Assembly (NCBI RefSeq): GCF_026914185.1
Contig: NC_070564.1
Coordinates: 1,612,001 to 1,676,000, forward strand
From: Puccinia triticina
Taxonomy: Eukaryota; Basidiomycota; Pucciniomycetes; Pucciniales; Pucciniaceae
Reading direction: 5' to 3'
DNA length: 64,000 nt
Positions 10,337-20,300 of the stretch are shown piece after piece (positions within the stretch are counted from its first letter, which is position 1; every line of letters begins with the position of its first letter). The position numbers were made by a program, and so were the translations under genes. The notes beneath the pieces were generated by a model, which saw only the letters and a list, made by a program, of their open reading frames with translations, made no database searches and was not told where the DNA came from.

Positions 10337-10634
10337 ACAATTATAGAAAGATAGATTTTCCTCCACGTTTTCCATTCCACTAACTGCCATGTGAACCTTT
10401 CGCTCTCTACATCATTTCCACTTCTCACATACCCCTTGGTTCTCTTTGGAAGCTTTTGTGTTCTTGACGTTGCTATAGAGTTTTAGACTGCTTCTATGTG
10501 AATTGCTGGTTTGGTTACTTTTTTCTCTTCCATACGCATACAAATACTAGATAATGTTGTTTGGCTTTGTTTCTTTGGTCTTGTATTGAAATCATTGTAC
10601 AATTTCCTTGGATACAGTCAAACTTGTCAAACCA
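10337..10634. other. 3' flank of the ABC1 kinase gene
   Basis: AT-rich sequence directly after the stop, probably 3'UTR and terminator. No canonical AATAAA close to the stop was found. Nothing else is seen. Confidence 0.4.
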
Positions 10635-10770
10635 AACCTTTTCCGGTCATGAAGAGGTGTGCTTACTCCTCGAGATGACCGGGACCGTTCCGATCATCGA
10701 GAGGAATGCTTAATCCTCTCGATGATTGGTGATTTGCACTCCACATGCGTACTGACCGGTCATCGGGGGA
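10635..10770. repeat. GACCGGT palindrome cluster, downstream of the ABC1 kinase gene
   Basis: Degenerate hairpins built from CCGGTCAT, GAGATGACCGG, CCGATCATCGAGAGG, CCTCTCGATGATTGGT and GACCGGTCATCG. Together with 6955-7082 it brackets the gene. Confidence 0.7.
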
Positions 10771-10799
10771 GTTTGTATAGGTTTGTATGTATACTCCGC

Positions 10800-10938
10800 C
10801 GCTCCAGGACCAAGCTTAACTAAGCCTCTCCGAGCTGACTTATCACAAGTCCCTCGCTTCGGAGGGCCCTGGTACAGCCTGGGCTGGCGCAAAGCGCCCT
10901 CGCGCGAAGCGCGACCTCCGAAGGAGGGAATTGGTAAA
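10800..10938. repeat. Composite hairpin, AAGTCCCTC / AAGCCTCTCC family
   Basis: CTTAACTAAGCCTCTCCGAG is followed by TTATCACAAGTCCCTCGCTTC. The core GGCGCAAAGCGCC / CGCGCGAAGCGCG is followed by CTCCGAAGGAGGGAATTGG. This looks like one hairpin unit joined to part of another. Confidence 0.5.
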
Positions 10939-11438
10939 GCCAAGAATTTGGCTTGAGAGCTTTCAGTGTTTTGGTGGGAGTTTTTTCCCGCTCCCCTTTC
11001 AGGGGTCTTCTCCTTGTGTATTCCTATCGCCTGTGGTGCCAGATTAAAGGCCTGATTTTTCTCTTTCTTTTGGTGTCAATCACCACTTTTTCCCCCTTCA
11101 CAAACCGCTTCCATCCCCCTTTGAAGTTTGTGATTTTTTTCTGTTCGGCCAGAAGTGTGTATGCAAATTCCAAGAAGATCCATTTGGATTCAATTTAAAT
11201 ACAGAACTCCATCATCCATCCACCTTGACTGCTGAGCAAGGGCAACACTCTCCTTCAAGTGTAGATATCACAAAAGTGACACTACATTGAAGCTGAGATG
11301 CTCAGCTATCCTGTGGACTTCAGCTTGCCGACTCACAATGAGTGTGCGCTGTGTAATGTAAATTTGATTCAAAAAGTTGGCCAAAAGCCACAAATTTCCT
11401 GAAGCTCTCAAGCAGAAAAAAGCTGATAATTCATAAGC
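10939..11438. other. No supported gene
   Basis: A frame at 10953-11198 is short and reads as hydrophobic low-complexity sequence. No domain or RNA gene is seen. Confidence 0.3.
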
Positions 11439-11447
11439 CTCCCAATT

Positions 11448-11928
11448 CAACGGTGGGTCGCTACTTTACTCTACGATAACCGGGGCTGTAGAGTAAAGTA
11501 GCGAGCTGCGCCTAACATTTTTACAGTTATTGTTAACGCTAGCGCGCGGATAGCCGCGTCACGGTTATCGTAACTGGCCTTTTTTTGTACAGCCGTTACT
11601 AGTAAAGTAACGTGTTATCGAGAAAATTAACATTTTATTAAGCAATTAAGGGTCAAATTGGCCCTTATCAAGCAGAGTAACACTTTATTGAGCAGTGAAA
11701 GGCCAAATCAGCCCTGAAATGGCCTTTTCTTGCTCAATATGTTGGTAAATACCTGCTGCTCTGCCCATAGATATCGTAGCGGCCTTGAAAAAAAAAACAC
11801 CCGCCCGGTGCGATATCGATATCACACCACATTTCCCCATTGCTACCGGTCCGGTTAGCGTAGAGGGACCAAAAATCGCTACGATAACGTTACGATATTG
11901 ATAACCGTAAAGTAGCGACCCACCGTTG
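11448..11928. mobile_element. 481-bp non-autonomous TIR element (GGGTCGCTAC family)
   Basis: The left end CAACGGTGGGTCGCTACTTT is matched in inverse by the right end (AAAGTAGCGACCCACCGTTG). The flanks are CTCCCAATT (11439-11447) and CTCCCATT (11929-11936), a 9-bp target duplication with one base lost. The inside has no coding sequence. It shares GGGTCGCTAC with the 2020-2494 element and has similar length, but a different inside. Confidence 0.7.
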
Positions 11929-11984
11929 CTCCCATTGGGAATGGGAGATGCTTCGCATCGGGGTGCTCCGCACCCCCAGTCCCG

Positions 11985-12300
11985 GGAGGCTTAGTTAAGT
12001 CAGTCTCTGAGGGGGCGTGAAGCGTCTCCAAATTAGGAGAGGCTAGGACTAAAGTCACATTCTTTGCCTGAGGCTGACAGGCTTTTGCGCAGAAAATCAC
12101 ACATTTTGTATTTACCTATTGCCTCTCTCTCTCAACTTTCAATTCAAAGCCCCATATACCCAGTTATAGCCCTCAATCTGAGCTGTCTTGTACATATTTT
12201 TTCAAGTAAAACCATCAAAAACTGGCCGCTCAGTGGCCATTCTTGTGAGGGATATTCCTGAATGTCAGCCTCAAGCGCATGAAGTAGATACCTCACTGCG
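11985..12300 (+). repeat. Dispersed ~300-bp repeat, copy 1 (inverse copy at 38925-39210)
   Basis: It begins with a hairpin (AGGCTTAGTTAAG ... GGAGAGGCTAGGACTAA). It continues with TTGCCTGAGGCTGA, CAGAAAATC, CTTGTACATATTTTTTCAA, ACTGGCCGCTCAG(T/C)GGCCATTC and TGTGAGGG. The same words occur in the same order on the opposite strand at 38925-39210. Confidence 0.7.
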
Positions 12301-12876
12301 CCAAGAGGCTACTTTAGAAACCCCAGCGCAGAAGGTTACCGCCTTACTGCGCCATAAAGAGCGCGAATCAGAACGCAAACCAGAGCGCAAACCAGAGCAC
12401 AAACAGAAGCGCAATCAGGAATGCAAAACAGAGACCAGTCGTGTACTAATATAAGAAAGTCCGTGACCAGTAGCGGACTCTCAGCTAACTCAAACAGGAA
12501 TGTTTTACTCCATTAGGGAATTAGTATTCCCTAATGAAGATAGCTATTCCCCATAGGAATAGTTATCCAAGCGTGATGCACACAAAACCAAGTGGTTAGA
12601 ACCCAGGGGACCTCACTACTAAGAGGATCCCCTAGATTTTAGAGAACCTTATGATTTCAGGATTCATTATCCCCTCGCCTACCAAGCCCAAGAAATTACG
12701 ACACTAGGTCATGATTGGGGCCTTTATATCATTTTCCTTTACTCTTCTCTCTTCCCCGTTTCTTTATTCTTTTATCATTTTCCATCCAACCTCCTACTCA
12801 GTCCACTGTTATTAAGTAGTTCAAGCTTTTCCTAGCCCTCCTCAGTCTTCTACTGCCTTCAGCCAGCTCAAGTTTG
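12301..12876. other. No supported gene
   Basis: 12330-12430 has an imperfect GAGCGCAAACCA / GCGCAA tandem pattern, which creates a Glu/Arg/Lys-rich frame (ESERKPERKPEHKQKR). 12515-12560 has CATTAGGGAATTAGTATTCCCTAATG, a short palindrome. No domain is seen. Confidence 0.35.
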
Positions 12877-13137
12877 TCATTCAGCAGTAGTCACAGAAGA
12901 GACTACCCCTGACAATGAGCAATGCAAAGAAGCCATTGAATCCTCCAAAGGTTGAGGTTGGTGTAGTGGTAAATCCAGGGTGGGGACCTGAGTTGACCAC
13001 AGGGATCTGTGGAGGATGCGGACTGGGTCTGCAAGGCTGGCGCGGAGGATGTCTTTGAGGCGGAGCACGGAGTTATTGTACACGGCGCAGCGGCGGAGCT
13101 CAATGGGCAGCTGGACTCGACTTAAGCAGGCCGGCAC
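12877..13137 (-). pseudogene. Protein-like fragment, unknown
   Basis: The minus frame contains VQLPIELRRCAVYNNSVLRL followed by KDILRASLADPVRIL. This reads like real coding sequence in a GC-rich island. No start, exon partner or domain could be recognised. It is probably a captured or decayed gene piece. Confidence 0.25.
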
Positions 13138-13563
13138 GGACTGGCTAGTAGCGGCGGTGACCAGGGGAGGCCGTGGCAGCCAAAGCGGGCTGTGTCAGCG
13201 GGCGTAGCTGGGGCCGAGGCGGCGTGTGGGATCCTGGCATTTTAAACTAGACAGGGGCGGGGAAGCTAAGACAAGAGGAGTTTGACAGCTGGTAATGATG
13301 TGCGGCAAAGTTGACAGGAGATCCGCGTGAGAGCAGAGTAGAAAAGTAATGTGCATGGTTGTGGGAGTGTGGCTTGGTGGATTGCATGCGTGAGAGGCGG
13401 ACAGAGGAGGATGGTGTCTTTTTTCATGTTGTTTTTCCTTTTTCTATGGGGGGGGGGTTCCCCATCACCTTATCATCACAATTTTTATGGATTCTTGATT
13501 CATTCTTACTATTATTCTGGTACGGATTCCTTACAGCGGAGACTTTACTTACTTGGACGGAGT

Positions 13564-13850
13564 AGAGATGGCCTCGCGGTACCGGTTTGGGGGTACCTGG
13601 TACCGCCTGGAGGATACCCTCTGGTGCGCCGGCGCACCAGCCCAGAGGTACCAGGTGCGGTACCAGGTGCCTGCTTTGGGGGTAAAAAACTGAAGACACC
13701 CGGGTGTACTGTTGGCTAGGGAATGCCTTCGGGTACCCGCCGCACCCGCCGCGCACCCGCCAGGCGGTGCCGCATGCGGTGTTAGGTGTCAGCTTTTGGT
13801 GAAAAAACGGGTGCGTACCCGGGTACCCGCCTCCCGCACCCGCGCAGCCA
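13564..13850 (+). repeat. Two GGTACC/CGGGTACCCG units in tandem
   Basis: The first unit starts TAGAGATGGCC at 13564 and has GGTACCGG, GGTACCTGGTACCGCC, GGTGCGCCGGCGCACC and CCAGGTGCGGTACCAGGTG. The second (about 13718-13850) has CGGGTACCCGCC, GCGCACCCGCCAGGCGGTGC and GTACCCGGGTACCCGCC. Related units lie at 15779-15932, 44142-44255, 44484-44617 and 63437-63567. Confidence 0.65.
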
Positions 13851-13859
13851 GCCAGACAG

Positions 13860-14370
13860 GGAAGTTGGGACCTTGCCCTCCCAAGCCAACCAACTCCTTC
13901 CTAATCTCCACTTTGGTACCTGGTACCCCACCCCGGTCGGTCAAGGCGGCGTTGTCTTCCGGCCAGGGCGTTGTGGAGCTGGGTGTCCCCTGGCGGTGTT
14001 GTCGGTGGATTCCCAGCTCTGACCAGAGCCCCTGCCTGCAGAGGACTCGCTCGCTTGTCTTCCCCGCCCCGCTGAGCCTCATCCTTGGCGACTACGCCTC
14101 CGTCACCCTTGCCGTCCCTGCCAACAGCCGCAAGCCAATCAGCTACACCCTTGCCAATCGCCGGCCTCCTCTCCCGCACCAACGCCCCCTCGCCCCAGCC
14201 CCACCCCTTGCTGGGAGCCGCCGGGCTCTCCAGCCTGGCATTCAAGACCCCCGGCCTCGCCGGAACACACAAAGTCGCCCGCAACGCTGTCCTTGGGCAC
14301 CTGTGGGACTTGTTGAGTACACCCCCTGCTGCCTTCTCTTCCCCCACCCTTACCTTCTGTAAAAGCTGAT
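13860..14370 (+). other. GC-rich, possibly coding island, unassigned
   Basis: Base composition is much more GC-rich than the neighbours, and several overlapping frames stay open on both strands. The best-looking forward frame contains LLGAAGLSSLAFKTPGLAG then THKVARNAVLGHLWDLL (about 14205-14320). I recognise no domain. Open frames on both strands are expected from high GC alone, so coding status is uncertain. Confidence 0.25.
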
Positions 14371-14696
14371 TTTAAACCTGCGCGGTACTTTGCACTCTTG
14401 CGTCTCCTCAAATCTGTCTCTTACCAAGCCTAGTGTTTGCCCGAAAAGAGTCTACAACGCGTCAGTTTGCTCATCCACTTAATGTCAGCCTTAGAGTCAT
14501 CACAGCTGACCTAAAAGCTGCCTGTTCTACCTTTGTTACATATAAATTACTTTATATCTTTTTCCTCTTAAGAGATAACCTTGTTTTGACTTCATATTCT
14601 GTTTCCTCATGCAATTTTAACCCTAGTTACAACTTATCACTTCCTTGTAACTATACTCCTTCCCTGAGTTATTGAGTTCTGGCGCACTTGCGCAGT

Positions 14697-15437
14697 TGTG
14701 ACGTGTCAGCGCTACCAGGCGCGCCAAACCACATGTACATATGTAAATTACATAAGCAAACTGTGAAAATTTTCGTAGTCAGGATCCCCCTTGCCTGAGG
14801 CGGATCTACAGACTTCAGCACACCAGAACCACCACCCAGATAACCCCAGGATCACCACCAAAGAGCCTACTATACTCCCAGTATACCTACCGTCACAGGC
14901 GCCTAGGATATTGACAGTAAGTAACCTCTTTCACTGAACCTTGTTTATCTCAGAGGTACAACTCTGTGTCTTGCTTGATCTGCTCTTTCTTCTGGTTTTG
15001 CCTCCTTCTTGATCACAGGGCTGTCCCTCCACATCTACAGGCCTTTGCCTCTATCTTGATCACAGGGCTGTCCCTTATTATCACTTGGCCTTTGCCTCAA
15101 ATCTAGGTTACAGGGCTGTCCCTCAGGTTTCCCTTTAAGAACCTTGACTATCCAGAAGGAAGCTAAAAAATTGTGGCTGGATTAAACTTATCTAATCCAG
15201 ATACCCTCCTGAGAGGAAGCTGTAGCTCTTTCTAGCACAGATTAGCAGCACTCTTCTGAAGAGTAGCATTGCCAGTGGACGTGCATTCCCACTAGAATAA
15301 CCTAGTACTCCTCTTCTTTCTTATCCTGTTTGGTTTCTCTCTTTCTCTTATAGTTGTAGTTTCTTTATCCCAAGAAATCCAACTATTGTCTCCCCATTTC
15401 TTGTGTCCTGCTGTCACTATAGAGACTCAGGCTCACA
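14697..15437 (+). repeat. Possible LTR (741 bp), Ty3-like style
   Basis: The segment starts TGTGACGTGTCAGCGC and ends GGCTCACA, giving inverted ends TGTGA/TCACA. Inside, ACAGGGCTGTCCCT occurs three times at about 60-bp spacing (from 15015), each next to TTGCCTC. No matching target duplication or second LTR was found, so it may be an end of a truncated element. Confidence 0.35.
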
Positions 15438-15778
15438 CTTAAGCTGCGAAGTTTTGGCAACATAACTGAGAATCTAAACCTCGCCGATTTGGTTCCATGC
15501 AGCGTTTTCAAGTACACATTGACAGCGGTTCATCTTGGCCTGGATGAATGTCGCAACCAAGTAAGCAAAGAGTCATCATGGTCCATTGTTGAAAAAAGGC
15601 ACTGATTGGATGAGTTTCATCTTCTGTGAAACGCGTGTAAACACAGCCGTTCAATGCAACAATTGGGAACGGTTGGCCGATCTCGGTCATTCTGGATTAC
15701 AGCCACAATGGCTCGCGTTGTCAGAAGCCCAATCAGGGGAACGGACTGGCCGCCCGCCTGTATCATTCACAAAAAGCT
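15438..15778 (-). other. Unassigned, with a 60-codon protein-like minus frame
   Basis: The minus frame 15508-15690 reads QPFPIVALNGCVYTRFTEDE then HPISAFFQQWTMMTLCLLGC. It looks like coding sequence, but I cannot name the family. It may be part of a decayed retroelement or a gene piece. Confidence 0.25.
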
Positions 15779-15932
15779 GGGAGGTACCCCTGGTACCCCC
15801 ATAAGGTACCGCCGGTACCCTGTCAGGCGGTACCACTACCAGGTGCGGTACCAGGTGTCTGTTTTTCAGAAAAAACAACCCAGTACCCTGGTCCTGCAAG
15901 GGTACCCGGGTCCCATGGGGCCATCTCTAGGA
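15779..15932 (+). repeat. GGTACC unit ending GGCCATCTCTA
   Basis: It contains GGTACCCCTGGTACCCCC, GGTACCGCCGGTACCC, CCAGGTGCGGTACCAGGTG, a TTTTTCAGAAAAAA hairpin and GGGTACCCGGGTCCC. It ends with GGCCATCTCTAGG. The end mirrors the start of the unit at 13564 (TAGAGATGGCC), which suggests the true element ends. Confidence 0.65.
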
Positions 15933-16652
15933 AGGAGTTAAATTTTATTTATCCATATTGGAATAAACAAGGCTAATGAAGGGTGACCAGTTATCTGAAT
16001 TTCTGGGACAGGATCTGATGGGGGAAAAAAGACAAGGCCAAAGAGGGCAAACTATATACAAAATATGGAAGGTGGAAACAATGGAGAAAATGAGTGGGGA
16101 GGTTCATGGAACTGAACCCTTAAAGGAGGGGGCACAAGACCAATGGGGAACAGGGGGCTTGATACAGGGTATGGAAGGAGATAAGAAATATCAAAGGGGA
16201 AAATACAGATCAGATGAGGAAACATGATGTAATTAAGGGTCTGTGGCTGGCTGAAAAGAGGAGGGTAATGTAATGAGAAGTAATGAAGGGAAACAAGGGC
16301 CAAATGAGGAGTGGCTGAAGCTGTACATATGTGCCATAAAAATCTGAAGACAGAAAGTGGGAGGGGGCTAACATAGGGTGAGAATAAATGAGTAAGAGGG
16401 GAAGGGGGGCCTGTCCTTGGTGTCAGAGGTCCTGGGATTGATCTTTGAGGAAGGCAGAGGCTTGATTGGTCCAGAAGGGGTTATATAGTGAGGGAAAAAG
16501 ACTTGATTTTGGTGCCATATTCAGGATTGGCTTACCACACCAGATAGCCATGAGCTTATCCGGCCTGATGTAGACCGGATAGCCATTCCAGCCAAAATGC
16601 ATGAAATTAAGGTTAGATGACATATGTTGTTGCTAGCCCATCTGGGCACTCA
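15933..16652. other. Purine-rich DNA without a supported gene
   Basis: The plus strand is strongly G/A-rich (many GGGAAA, GGAGG and GAGAAA runs). Frames on either strand are low complexity. Nothing else is recognised. Confidence 0.35.
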
Positions 16653-17126
16653 CCACCTCCCTGATCAAGCCCTCTGGGCACCCTCCAAACCCCCGGTGGC
16701 GCTCGGCCGCGCAGGACTGGGGCATGTGCCCAGACGCGCTTGATGTACTATATCCACTCTGTGGCTAGACACTTGCCTGCGGGGGAAGGTGTGGGGATGC
16801 TTCTTATGAGGTGTCCCTAGGGAAATTATTTTTCCCGGTAATTTTCCCAGATTTTGGGGGTAGCCCGGGAGCTATCTTGCTAGCTCCCCAAGTCTAACCG
16901 GTATTACGGGGGAGTAGTTTCTTTCTTCTCTCTTCTCCTTTGCGCCTTGGCTTAGTGTGCCAGGCGAGCACCTCTTTGGGTGAGGTGTGGAGAAGTCTCA
17001 GTTGGGTAGATCCTCTAGGATCTTCCCTTATTAAAACTGTACTCAGGCAGGCTTGGACTTGTCACATTGCCGTGGTCAAAGCTTCTACCAGAGCTGGAGC
17101 CCGCCGGGTGGGCGGGAAGTGGCCAA
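16653..17126 (+). repeat. ~470-bp repeat, left copy of an inverted pair
   Basis: From ACCTCCCTGATCAAGCCC to GGGTGGGCGGGA this stretch is repeated in inverse at 23922-24379. In the blocks I compared by eye, only one difference was seen (GCGCAGGACTGG here against GCGCGGGACTGG there). Typical words are CCCGGTAATTTTCCCAG, GCTATCTTGCTAGCTCCCC and GGTAGATCCTCTAGGATC. No shared outer flank marks the two as ends of one element. Confidence 0.8.
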
Positions 17127-17262
17127 CCCTAAAGCCCGCTTGGCCAATTTTCAAGCGTGTGTGGCACACTACCAACCCCTGCTTGGCACAGTCCAAAGCT
17201 GGGGTGGTTTGAGACAAAGCCCCTCTGGGCCGAGTTCAAGCAAGGGTGCCCCAAAAACCAAT
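17127..17262 (+). repeat. Dispersed repeat related to 30030-30165 (inverse)
   Basis: GTGTGGCACACTACC, CCCCTGCTTGGCACA, ACAAAGCCCCTCTGGGCCGAG and CAAGC(A/G)AGGGTGCC occur in the same order as on the opposite strand at 30030-30165. Confidence 0.55.
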
Positions 17263-17602
17263 GCACCCCTTGAGGCATGGGATGCATTTTTCTTGGATTA
17301 GCTCGTACTTGTTCAAAAAAAGTTTTATTTAAGTTAATAATTGCAATTGACTCATTTGTGCACTATCCACAGTTTCTTCTACATACTTTTTTTATGCTAA
17401 TTGTACATTTTTTTATTCTCTATATTTTTTGGAGTGTTATAAAATCAGAATGTGAAGAGGAAGGAATTTGACAGTCTGGGTAGCTATTCTGGTGGGGCTG
17501 CTGACACTGGCCCCATGATTTCCTGCATTTCAATGCAAGGACGTTGAAGACAACAACAATGAGAAAAGTAATTTTTAGATTTTTGGGGGGTGATTGCTTC
17601 AT

Positions 17603-18549
17603 GGGTCAATCTAAATGCACGCCACTTTTTGACTAGATGCACGCCAAAAAAGTGGTGTGCAGGCCTGTACGCCAAAATAAATGGCGTACAGGAGCAGTGC
17701 ACGCCATTTGTTTGGCGTGCGTAGCCCTGCACGCCAAAAATACTCCTTTTTGGAAGAATTTCGGCGTGCACAAACCCTCCACACCATTTTTTTTTGGCGT
17801 ACAGGCGTTGCACACCACTTTTTTGGCGTGCATATAGTCAAAAGTTGGCGTGCACCGTTTTACATGCAGTTGGCCACTGCACCCCAACGGCATGATGAAT
17901 AGTGCCTCCGCCACTATGAATAGTGCCTCCGCCACTATGAATAGTGCCAGGATGAATAGTTTTCATAGTGGCCGAGCTTGGCGGAGGCACTATTCATAGT
18001 GGTGGAGCTTGGTGGAGGCACTATTCATATTGGTGGAGCTTGGCGGAGGCACTATTCATAGTGGTGGAGCTTGGCAGAAGCACTATTCATTGGCGGAGCT
18101 TGGCAGAGGCACTATTCATAGTGCGGAGCTTGGCGGAGGCACTGTTCATAGTGCAGAGCTTGGCGCAGGCACTATTCATAGTGCGGAGCTTGGCGGAGGC
18201 ACTATGAATAGTAGATGAAATATGTCATTGGGCCGCAGTGGTCACACCCTATTTTGTTGTGCGCAACTGCTCCCGCCAAAAAAATTGCATTCAACATGGT
18301 GCACGCCACTTCTTGACTAGATGCACGCCAAAAAAGTGGCGTGCAAAGCCTGTACAACAAAAAAAATGGCGTGGAGGGTTTGTGCACGCCAAATCCTTCC
18401 AAAAAGGAGTATTTTTGGCGTGCAGGGCTACGCAAGCCAAACAAATGGCGTGCACTGCTCCTGTACGCCATTTATTTTGGCGTACAGGCGTGCACGCCAC
18501 TTTTTTGGCGTGCATCTAGTCAAAAAGTGGCGTGCATTTAGATTGACCC
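17603..18549. mobile_element. 947-bp foldback element with 9-bp TSD and internal tandem array
   Basis: The outer ends GGGTCAATCTAAATGCACGC and its inverse (ending TTTAGATTGACCC) start arms of about 240 bp that pair almost throughout. The arms are built from alternating TGCACGCCA / TGGCGTGCA words. The flanks are TTGCTTCAT (17594-17602) and TTACTTCAT (18550-18558), a 9-bp target duplication with one change. Between the arms (about 17897-18215) a 30-33-bp unit, GGAGCTTGGCGGAGGCACTA then TTCATAGTG, is repeated about eight times, partly inverted on the left. No coding sequence; frames in it are by-products of the repeats. Confidence 0.8.
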
Positions 18550-18651
18550 TTACTTCATCAATCCCCAGTTTGACCTCAGAAACAAGTGCTTCTTGGTTCA
18601 GTGGCTCCTTGTATCACATACGACTTGGGCTTGGCTTGGTGGCTTTTTGGA

Positions 18652-18960
18652 TCAAACATACAACTTGATCAAATGGAAGCTGTATTTGATTGGATTGAGG
18701 AATGATGAGTATGATGGAAGGAACTTGACTTTGATTGATTTCAGTCTTTCAAGCAAGTGTTTGATTTCCTCAAAAAAATTGCCTTTGTGAATCAGAGCGT
18801 TGTCCATGATGATGATTGAATCATTTGGCAACCTGTCACCAAGGCTACCAAGGAAAAGGCAGAAGTAATCTGCTCCTACCCCCTTGGCCCTTGTATTATT
18901 GGAGTTGAGCAGCTCGTGATAAACAAAGCACTCCTCGGACAGGGCCCCTATCAATGGTTT
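18652..18960 (-). pseudogene. Tc1/IS630-type (DDE_3) transposase fragment
   Basis: The minus frame contains PNDSIIIMDNALIHKG, the second catalytic Asp region. About 20 residues later comes VKFLPSYSSFLNPIKYSF, matching the LPxYSPxLNPIE block of Tc1/IS630 transposases. The last catalytic acidic residue appears replaced (NPIK instead of NPIE/NPID). Upstream KPLIGALSEECFVYHELLNS fits the region before the second Asp. The N-terminal DNA-binding part and first Asp are missing. The fragment is inactive and runs into a different repeat at about 18965. Confidence 0.75.
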
Positions 18961-19130
18961 TTCAAAGGGGGAACCCTTGAATTTTGTTTTTGTGATTTGG
19001 TTAATTTGTAGGCAGAACCCTTGAAGTTTCATTCTATGATTTACTGGCTTTAATATACTTGGATTTCAAGTTGCTTTTTTGGCATTTCAAATGCATGATA
19101 GTTCTTTTCAGGATTTTAGATGAACTAGAG
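18961..19130. repeat. AAGGGGGAACCCTTG repeat plus arm fragment of the palindrome family
   Basis: AAGGGGGAACCCTTGAATTT and GATTTGGTTAATTTGTAGG here match 21570-21635 closely. Next, TTGCTTTTTTGG...TTCTTTTCAGGATTTTAGATGA (19071-19122) matches the right arm of the palindrome at 60895-60950. This is therefore a junction of two dispersed repeats. Confidence 0.6.
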
Positions 19131-20300
19131 GCCAAGGCGGCTTTGCCGCTGCAAATTTAAGGTTTCCAGTTGACCCCTCTCCTGCATGTAATCATTCTGT
19201 ATATCAAGACTTCAAAGAAACCCTCCCATCCAGCCTTCAAATTTAATTCCACAAACATACTTCCAATTATTCCCTGTCATTCTTAAAAGCTTATTTTTCC
19301 TTACAAGCAATTCACCATCAGTCCTGAATCATACTGGTCCTTGAAACATATTTAGCCTCCACTCAAAACTCATTACACCAATACTTTCTAGTTTTGCCTT
19401 GGTCCAAGCCTGTCAACTTTATTGACATTGGCAATCCTACTGTCTCATTTCTTTTGGTCATTTAATTTTAACAGAATTTGTGCCATCAGAAAAGAAATCA
19501 TGTGAATATAAAAAGGAACAGTCAAAAACAAAATCAATCAACATGTCAGCTCACTGGAGCACTGCTTTAAAAAACTGGAATTTTCTCCAGAAAAGGCTTC
19601 ATTGACCAACCAGGCATGCTTATGTAGGCTGAAAAATTGGTGGTAAGCAATCTAGACACATGAGGCAAGGGAAGAGGGACATAAGAAGAAAGGAGAGGTC
19701 ACTTTCAAAGACCCCATCCTGCACCAACCCTATAGGGCAACTAATTATTCTTGAAGCCATTTCCGTCCACAATAAAAGCCAACTACAGAGCCAAGGGTCC
19801 TCAGCATTGCGGGGGACAAGGACAGCGTTATTTAATATTAGGCGGCTTGCCATGGCACTATCCCGCATGCTTTGCTGTTTCATTCGAGAGTTTTAAGGGG
19901 AAGATACGGGGCAAAATCTTGTGGGTAATGAACGGGCTGAACAAATGTGTAGTACAAGACACCGTAGTGGAGATGCATACCTAGATCTTGCTGACCGTTG
20001 TGGATCAACACCTGCGTTTTTTGGCCGGCCCGATTCCTTGTTTGACGCCCTCAGCAGATACTCCTGCGTCCTTCCTTGCTTGCTACATAATCTTCACACC
20101 ACCGTCCTTCTTCAGGGGTGAAGGGAACAAAGAGATATCGCTGAGTGGCCCGGGTTAGGCATCCCTATGGGTACGTTCATCAGTCCTGTCTTTCTAGAGT
20201 GGGCCGTCAACACCGCCTGATTGAGGCGCCAGTGTCCCGCAAACAGGACCAGGACCTCCCGAGAACGCGCGAATGAGTCCATCAGGGTTGACGCCAAGAT
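19131..20300. other. No supported gene
   Basis: It holds GAGGCCAAGGCGGCTTTGCC (also near 4560, inverse) and AT-rich sequence. A minus frame around 20112-20354 is open and moderately protein-like, but no domain is recognised. Confidence 0.3.

Noticed and set aside
13712..14362. 216-codon frame in the GC-rich island as a gene
   Set aside because: It begins inside a GGTACCCG repeat, overlaps other long frames on both strands and shows no domain. It is kept only as an unassigned island.
17637..18541. Many 60-115-codon frames on both strands
   Set aside because: All lie in the foldback element and translate its GCACGCCA or GGCGGAGGCAC words.
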